This document shows, one piece after another, positions 63,268 to 64,000 of a stretch of 64,000 nt of DNA. The stretch covers positions 124,001 through 188,000 of the forward strand of contig CBDDLH010000003.1 in NCBI GenBank assembly GCA_965230565.1. Direction: 5' to 3'. The position numbers and the translations under genes are program-made. The notes beneath the pieces are model-generated. The model was not told the origin of the DNA. It saw only the letters and a program-made list of their open reading frames with translations, and ran no database searches. Position 1 is the first letter of the stretch; each line of letters starts with the position of its first letter. The DNA comes from BCD1 sp965230565. Lineage in GTDB: Bacteria > Bacteroidota > Bacteroidia > Chitinophagales > Saprospiraceae.

Positions 63268-63840
63268 ATGGAGATCAAGGAGAACATAATCGAAGATTAC
63301 GGGCTTTCAGCAAAGGAGCTGGCCTTTACCCAAGGTAGTTTTCAGCCTTATGCTTTAGCCGGAAAGCAATTTTTCCTGAAAGCCGGCCAAACTTCCGACA
63401 AAATAGCCTACGTGCTGAAAGGCATGCTCCGGTCCTTTTTGCTGGATGAAGACGATAACCAGATCACCACCCAGTTTTTTCCGGCAGGAACATTGGTCAT
63501 TTCCTTTGAAAGTTTCAACGAACAGGTACCCTCCAAAGAATACATCATCGCCGAAGATGATTGTGAACTCCTGGTCATCACTCATGAACAACAAATGATG
63601 CTCTACCGGGAAGTGCCCAAATGGCAGGAAATCTGCAAGGATATGGCCAGCAGAAATAGTCACGAACAACTGGAACGCTCTGTCGAATTCCAGACCATGA
63701 CCGCTACCGAAAGATACCACAAGTTTTGTGAGGAACACCCTGAAATTTTGCAGTCCGTTCCTTTAAAACACATCGCCTCCTACCTCGGCATTGATAATGC
63801 AACACTTAGCCGAATCAGGCGTAAGAAATTAATACCCTAA
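63268..63840 (+). CDS. Crp/Fnr-family transcriptional regulator
   Basis: 190 residues. Beta-roll domain with IAYVLKGMLRSFLLDEDDNQITTQFF, then a dimer helix, and a C-terminal helix-turn-helix (LKHIASYLGIDNATLSRIRRKK). Same type as the regulator at 24245-24829. It may control the DoxX gene just upstream, which is inference from position. Confidence 0.9.
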   Translation: MEIKENIIEDYGLSAKELAFTQGSFQPYALAGKQFFLKAGQTSDKIAYVLKGMLRSFLLDEDDNQITTQFFPAGTLVISFESFNEQVPSKEYIIAEDDCELLVITHEQQMMLYREVPKWQEICKDMASRNSHEQLERSVEFQTMTATERYHKFCEEHPEILQSVPLKHIASYLGIDNATLSRIRRKKLIP

Positions 63841-64000
63841 CCCATTTGACCAGGTTTCTAAACAAACGTCTTCCATTTTTTAGGCTCTCCTAATTGTAAA
63901 ATGTTTAACAACAAAGTTATCTTTATCACCACATTTAATTTGGGGACACCAAAGCAATCATACTTCTGCCGGAGAAATACACCAGGCCCTTATGAAATTT

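Overview
The window reads as chromosomal DNA of a Bacteroidota bacterium, possibly of the Saprospiria. Support comes from a type IX secretion C-terminal sorting domain (3850-4701), families mostly seen in this phylum (2TM domain, DUF6090, DUF4180, tetratricopeptide HisKA_2 kinases paired with LytTR regulators), many short lipoprotein signals, weak Shine-Dalgarno sequences, and -7 boxes of the TAnnTTTG type. The genus call is a guess. I see no tRNA, rRNA, CRISPR array, complete transposase or prophage.

Layout. 1-8.6 kb: an M3 peptidase cut by the window edge, a sulfatase, a bile-acid-type symporter, secreted or lipoprotein genes and SRPBCC proteins, separated by palindromic repeats. 8.8-16.7 kb: a CrtI-like oxidoreductase, DUF4180, a CHASE2 membrane protein with no output domain, and a tandem triplet of secreted FecR-like paralogues. 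16.9-22.8 kb: a LytTR response regulator, a long coiled-coil envelope protein gene (frameshifted) and a TPR histidine kinase. The last two diverge around a striking four-site operator whose geometry fits LytTR binding. 22.9-33.5 kb: small housekeeping and envelope genes (esterases, Crp-type regulator, beta-lactamase-like hydrolase, signal peptidase-like protein, CutA, phosphatase, GrpB) and a decayed Nudix gene. 33.6-45.7 kb: a giant VPS10-type propeller protein, a PQQ/haem dehydrogenase, and a small carbohydrate cluster (GH43, GH105, BNR_4 protein) around a cold-shock/small-protein locus. 46-54 kb: a DUF1295 protein, a broken lipoprotein gene, and an aldehyde dehydrogenase / two SDR / thioesterase / AraC cluster in which two promoters share one operator architecture. 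54-64 kb: a PA14-containing GH3 enzyme, several broken genes, a quinone-reductase-like MDR protein, DUF6090, DoxX and a second Crp-type regulator.

How genes may work together. The LytTR regulator (16950-17657) and the TPR kinase (20977-22767) look like a two-component pair; their likely target site lies between the kinase and the coiled-coil gene. The AraC regulator (52863-53786) is the natural candidate for the duplicated 21-bp-phased operator upstream of the aldehyde dehydrogenase and the second SDR. GH105 plus the BNR_4 protein suggests breakdown of a uronic-acid-containing polysaccharide.

The window is unusually rich in broken genes: three that one base deletion each would restore, a multiply shifted Nudix gene, a polysaccharide lyase 6 remnant fused head-on to a DUF7000 remnant, a start-less membrane-protein reading frame and an orphan signal peptide. 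Some may be assembly indels; the fused remnants cannot be explained that way. Intergenic repeats are also plentiful and of several distinct kinds.
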